From an uncultured Acidobacteriota bacterium (GTDB taxonomy: Bacteria > Acidobacteriota > Blastocatellia > Pyrinomonadales > Pyrinomonadaceae), in the NCBI GenBank assembly GCA_902826385.1, contig CADEEU010000041.1:1-15402 (forward strand): 15,402 nucleotides of DNA. Direction: 5' to 3'. Shown here piece after piece: positions 13,918 through 15,402 of this stretch. Numbering within the stretch: position 1 is the stretch's first letter; each line of letters starts with the position of its first letter. Position numbers and translations under genes: made by a program. Below the pieces are notes generated by a model that saw only the letters and a program-made list of their open reading frames with translations, ran no database searches and had not been told where the DNA came from.

Positions 13918-14817
13918 CTATTTAAGGGCTGCCATAAGCTCTTCGCGCTCTACGACCGAGTTCAACAGGTCGATCTTGTTCTGATACGAAGAGTAAAGTA
14001 CCTGCCTGGCTGCCTGATTCTTCGGATTCTTGCGGACCACGTCTTTCATTTTCTTGATCGAATCGTTCACCACCGCCAGATCGCGTTCGAACGACATCCG
14101 TGCGGAGGGATCCATTATCATATCTTTCCGCCCATCGACATTCTCTTTCAAACCAGCTATGGTCCGAATGTAGCTTTCTTCACCCGGCAGATATGTGTCA
14201 ACCGCGTATTCCGCCTTCGGCCGCTCGACCGCAGGTCTGTAATCGGCGTTTGCGACAAGCTTTCGTAATTTCTCCGGCGAATGGTTCGTTTCTTTCACCT
14301 GAATCGGCGTCCTCGCGTCGAGAGCTGGCACATCCTGATTGCCATCGACAACGCGTGCCATATCCGGCTGTCCCTGATTTGCCGAATATTGCACTACTGA
14401 ATTTATCACGGGAGAATTTGCTGCAACATCAACTTCGCCGCTTACCGGGGGCTTAATGCTCCAAACCGCCGCAAACAATCCGGCTACGACCAAAACACTC
14501 GCCGCGACGGCGATCGAAGGATTTGCAAACAGTGCAAAAACGGCTCCGCGGGCCTTGTCCCAGAACGATTCCCGGCTTTTTTCTTCCGCTATGGCGACGG
14601 TTATGCTGTTCCAAAGACGCTGCGTCGGGACCAGCGAGTTCATTTCGCGATCGAGCATGGCGAAAACCTGGGCATTTTCCTCTTCGGCTTCGGCAATCAA
14701 AAGGGCGCATTTGTCACAAGCCGCCGCGTGATCGGTCACTTTGAACGATAGCTCCGGCGCGGTTTCACCGTCCAGAAAGGCCTGTATAATGCCTGGTTCA
14801 AAACACTTATCGTTCAT
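13918..14817 (-). CDS. zinc-finger anti-sigma factor, membrane-bound
   Basis: This 299-residue protein begins with a zf-HC2-type anti-sigma domain (HAAACDKC, His30, Cys34, Cys37). It has one membrane segment at about residues 102-120 (VAASVLVVAGLFAAVWSI), and the rest should be periplasmic. The C-terminal part ends in charged helices (RDLAVVNDSIKKMKDVV and so on). It should hold the ECF sigma factor inactive until an envelope signal arrives. Its ATG overlaps the sigma stop (ATGA, 14814-14817), so the pair is made in step. Family membership is firm for the N-terminus; the signal is unknown. Confidence 0.88.
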   Translation of the reverse strand: MNDKCFEPGIIQAFLDGETAPELSFKVTDHAAACDKCALLIAEAEEENAQVFAMLDREMNSLVPTQRLWNSITVAIAEEKSRESFWDKARGAVFALFANPSIAVAASVLVVAGLFAAVWSIKPPVSGEVDVAANSPVINSVVQYSANQGQPDMARVVDGNQDVPALDARTPIQVKETNHSPEKLRKLVANADYRPAVERPKAEYAVDTYLPGEESYIRTIAGLKENVDGRKDMIMDPSARMSFERDLAVVNDSIKKMKDVVRKNPKNQAARQVLYSSYQNKIDLLNSVVEREELMAALK

Positions 14818-15398
14818 AAAATATCACTCCCGATCTTGCCGTAAAACCTCATAAATTCCGCCCGCGCCCGTGCCACAAAAGTTCCAATGCTGGCTTCATT
14901 CAACGAAAGGCTTTCGGCGATCTCCCGGTATGACAGGCCCTGTTGCTTCAGCACAAGGCAGCTTCGTAGAGGTTCCTTGATCTTGCTCAACGCCCGGTTT
15001 ATTTCGCTCACACCGGCCTGCTGTTCGTAGTCGCTTTCGACCGAAAAAACCTGCGTTTCCGCTGTTTCTTTGACGTAATTTTCGTCCCTTGTGTTCGCCC
15101 TGATATTGCCGCGAATAGTATTCTTTGCCAGATTCAAAGCAACACGTATCAACCACGGCCGAAGCATTTCGGCGTCCTTGATCGAATCGATGTGCTTATA
15201 AAGTCGAATAAACACTTCCTGCGTGACGTCTTCGGCCAGTCCGCAGTCGTGCACGACCGATCTGGCCGCGCGAAAGACAGTCCTATGGTGAAGCGTAAAT
15301 GCCTCATCAAACTCGATTCTCTCTGTCGCGGCAGCGGTCGCTGTTTGTTCGGACATTATGTCCACAAAGATTTCCGTAGAATCGCTCATTTTCAGCAT
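14814..15398 (-). CDS. ECF-type RNA polymerase sigma factor
   Basis: This is a sigma-70 family factor of the extracytoplasmic-function class, with region 2 (FDEAFTLHHRTVFRAARSVV, then GLAEDVTQEVFIRLYKHI and RPWLIRVALNLAKNTIR) and region 4 (LSKIKEPLRSCLVLKQQGLS, then YREIAESLSLNEASIGTFVARARA; both given in part) joined by a short linker. Region 4 holds the helix-turn-helix that reads the -35 box. The frame runs to within 4 nt of the window edge, so the true start is uncertain: ATGs occur at 15398, 15389 and 15356, and a start outside the window is possible. It is the first visible gene of an operon with the anti-sigma factor and the DUF4097-like protein. Confidence 0.9.
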   Translation of the reverse strand: MLKMSDSTEIFVDIMSEQTATAAATERIEFDEAFTLHHRTVFRAARSVVHDCGLAEDVTQEVFIRLYKHIDSIKDAEMLRPWLIRVALNLAKNTIRGNIRANTRDENYVKETAETQVFSVESDYEQQAGVSEINRALSKIKEPLRSCLVLKQQGLSYREIAESLSLNEASIGTFVARARAEFMRFYGKIGSDIL

Positions 15399-15402
15399 CG
15401 AT

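Noticed and set aside
13546..14268. 240-codon plus-strand open frame
   Set aside because: It spans the opposite strand of both the DUF4097-like gene and the anti-sigma gene, which have clear domains; it shows no domain of its own.

Overview
The window looks like a piece of a chromosome from a Gram-negative bacterium, most likely an Acidobacteriota (Blastocatellia-like) genome. That placement is an inference. It rests on the mix of an era-prmA pair, large secreted YCF48-type propeller and DUF4097-type proteins, an ECF sigma/anti-sigma operon, about 50% GC, and several families of interspersed non-coding repeats. Nothing here is phylogenetically decisive.

Left third (1-3300), accessory: a block of about 2.6 kb lies between two 38-bp imperfect inverted repeats (132-169 and 2670-2707) that belong to a REP-like CCACTAGCT/AGCTAGTGG family. 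Inside are an IS1595/ISXO2-like transposase (-), a small zinc-ribbon protein (+), a possible 48-residue Cys-rich protein (-) and a 160-residue protein with a winged-helix-like C-terminus (-). The transposase and the zinc-ribbon gene are divergent and share a palindrome that supplies both -35 boxes. The zinc-ribbon gene and the winged-helix gene both have well-spaced sigma70-type promoters whose predicted start points fall on or next to the start codon, so both may be leaderless. Just right of the block, twelve 21-bp tandem repeats (2946-3197) encode Asn/Ser/Asp-rich heptads; they may instead act as helically phased DNA sites.

Middle (3389-9160): a secreted TPR protein, then era overlapping prmA by 4 nt. 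prmA is interrupted by one in-frame TAG but is otherwise intact. Convergent with prmA is a secreted propeller protein with 13 DGGxTW-type repeats.

Right (9161-12837): an SbcC/Rad50-like ATPase, an RNase HI and the propeller gene form a tight minus-strand operon. All three lie in one reading frame and are separated only by stop codons. Upstream are a long hairpin repeat and a small conserved-looking protein on the plus strand.

Far right (12858-15402): an ECF sigma factor, a zinc-finger anti-sigma factor (ATGA overlap) and a secreted DUF4097-like protein form a minus-strand operon, probably an envelope-response unit. The sigma gene reaches the window edge and its start is uncertain.
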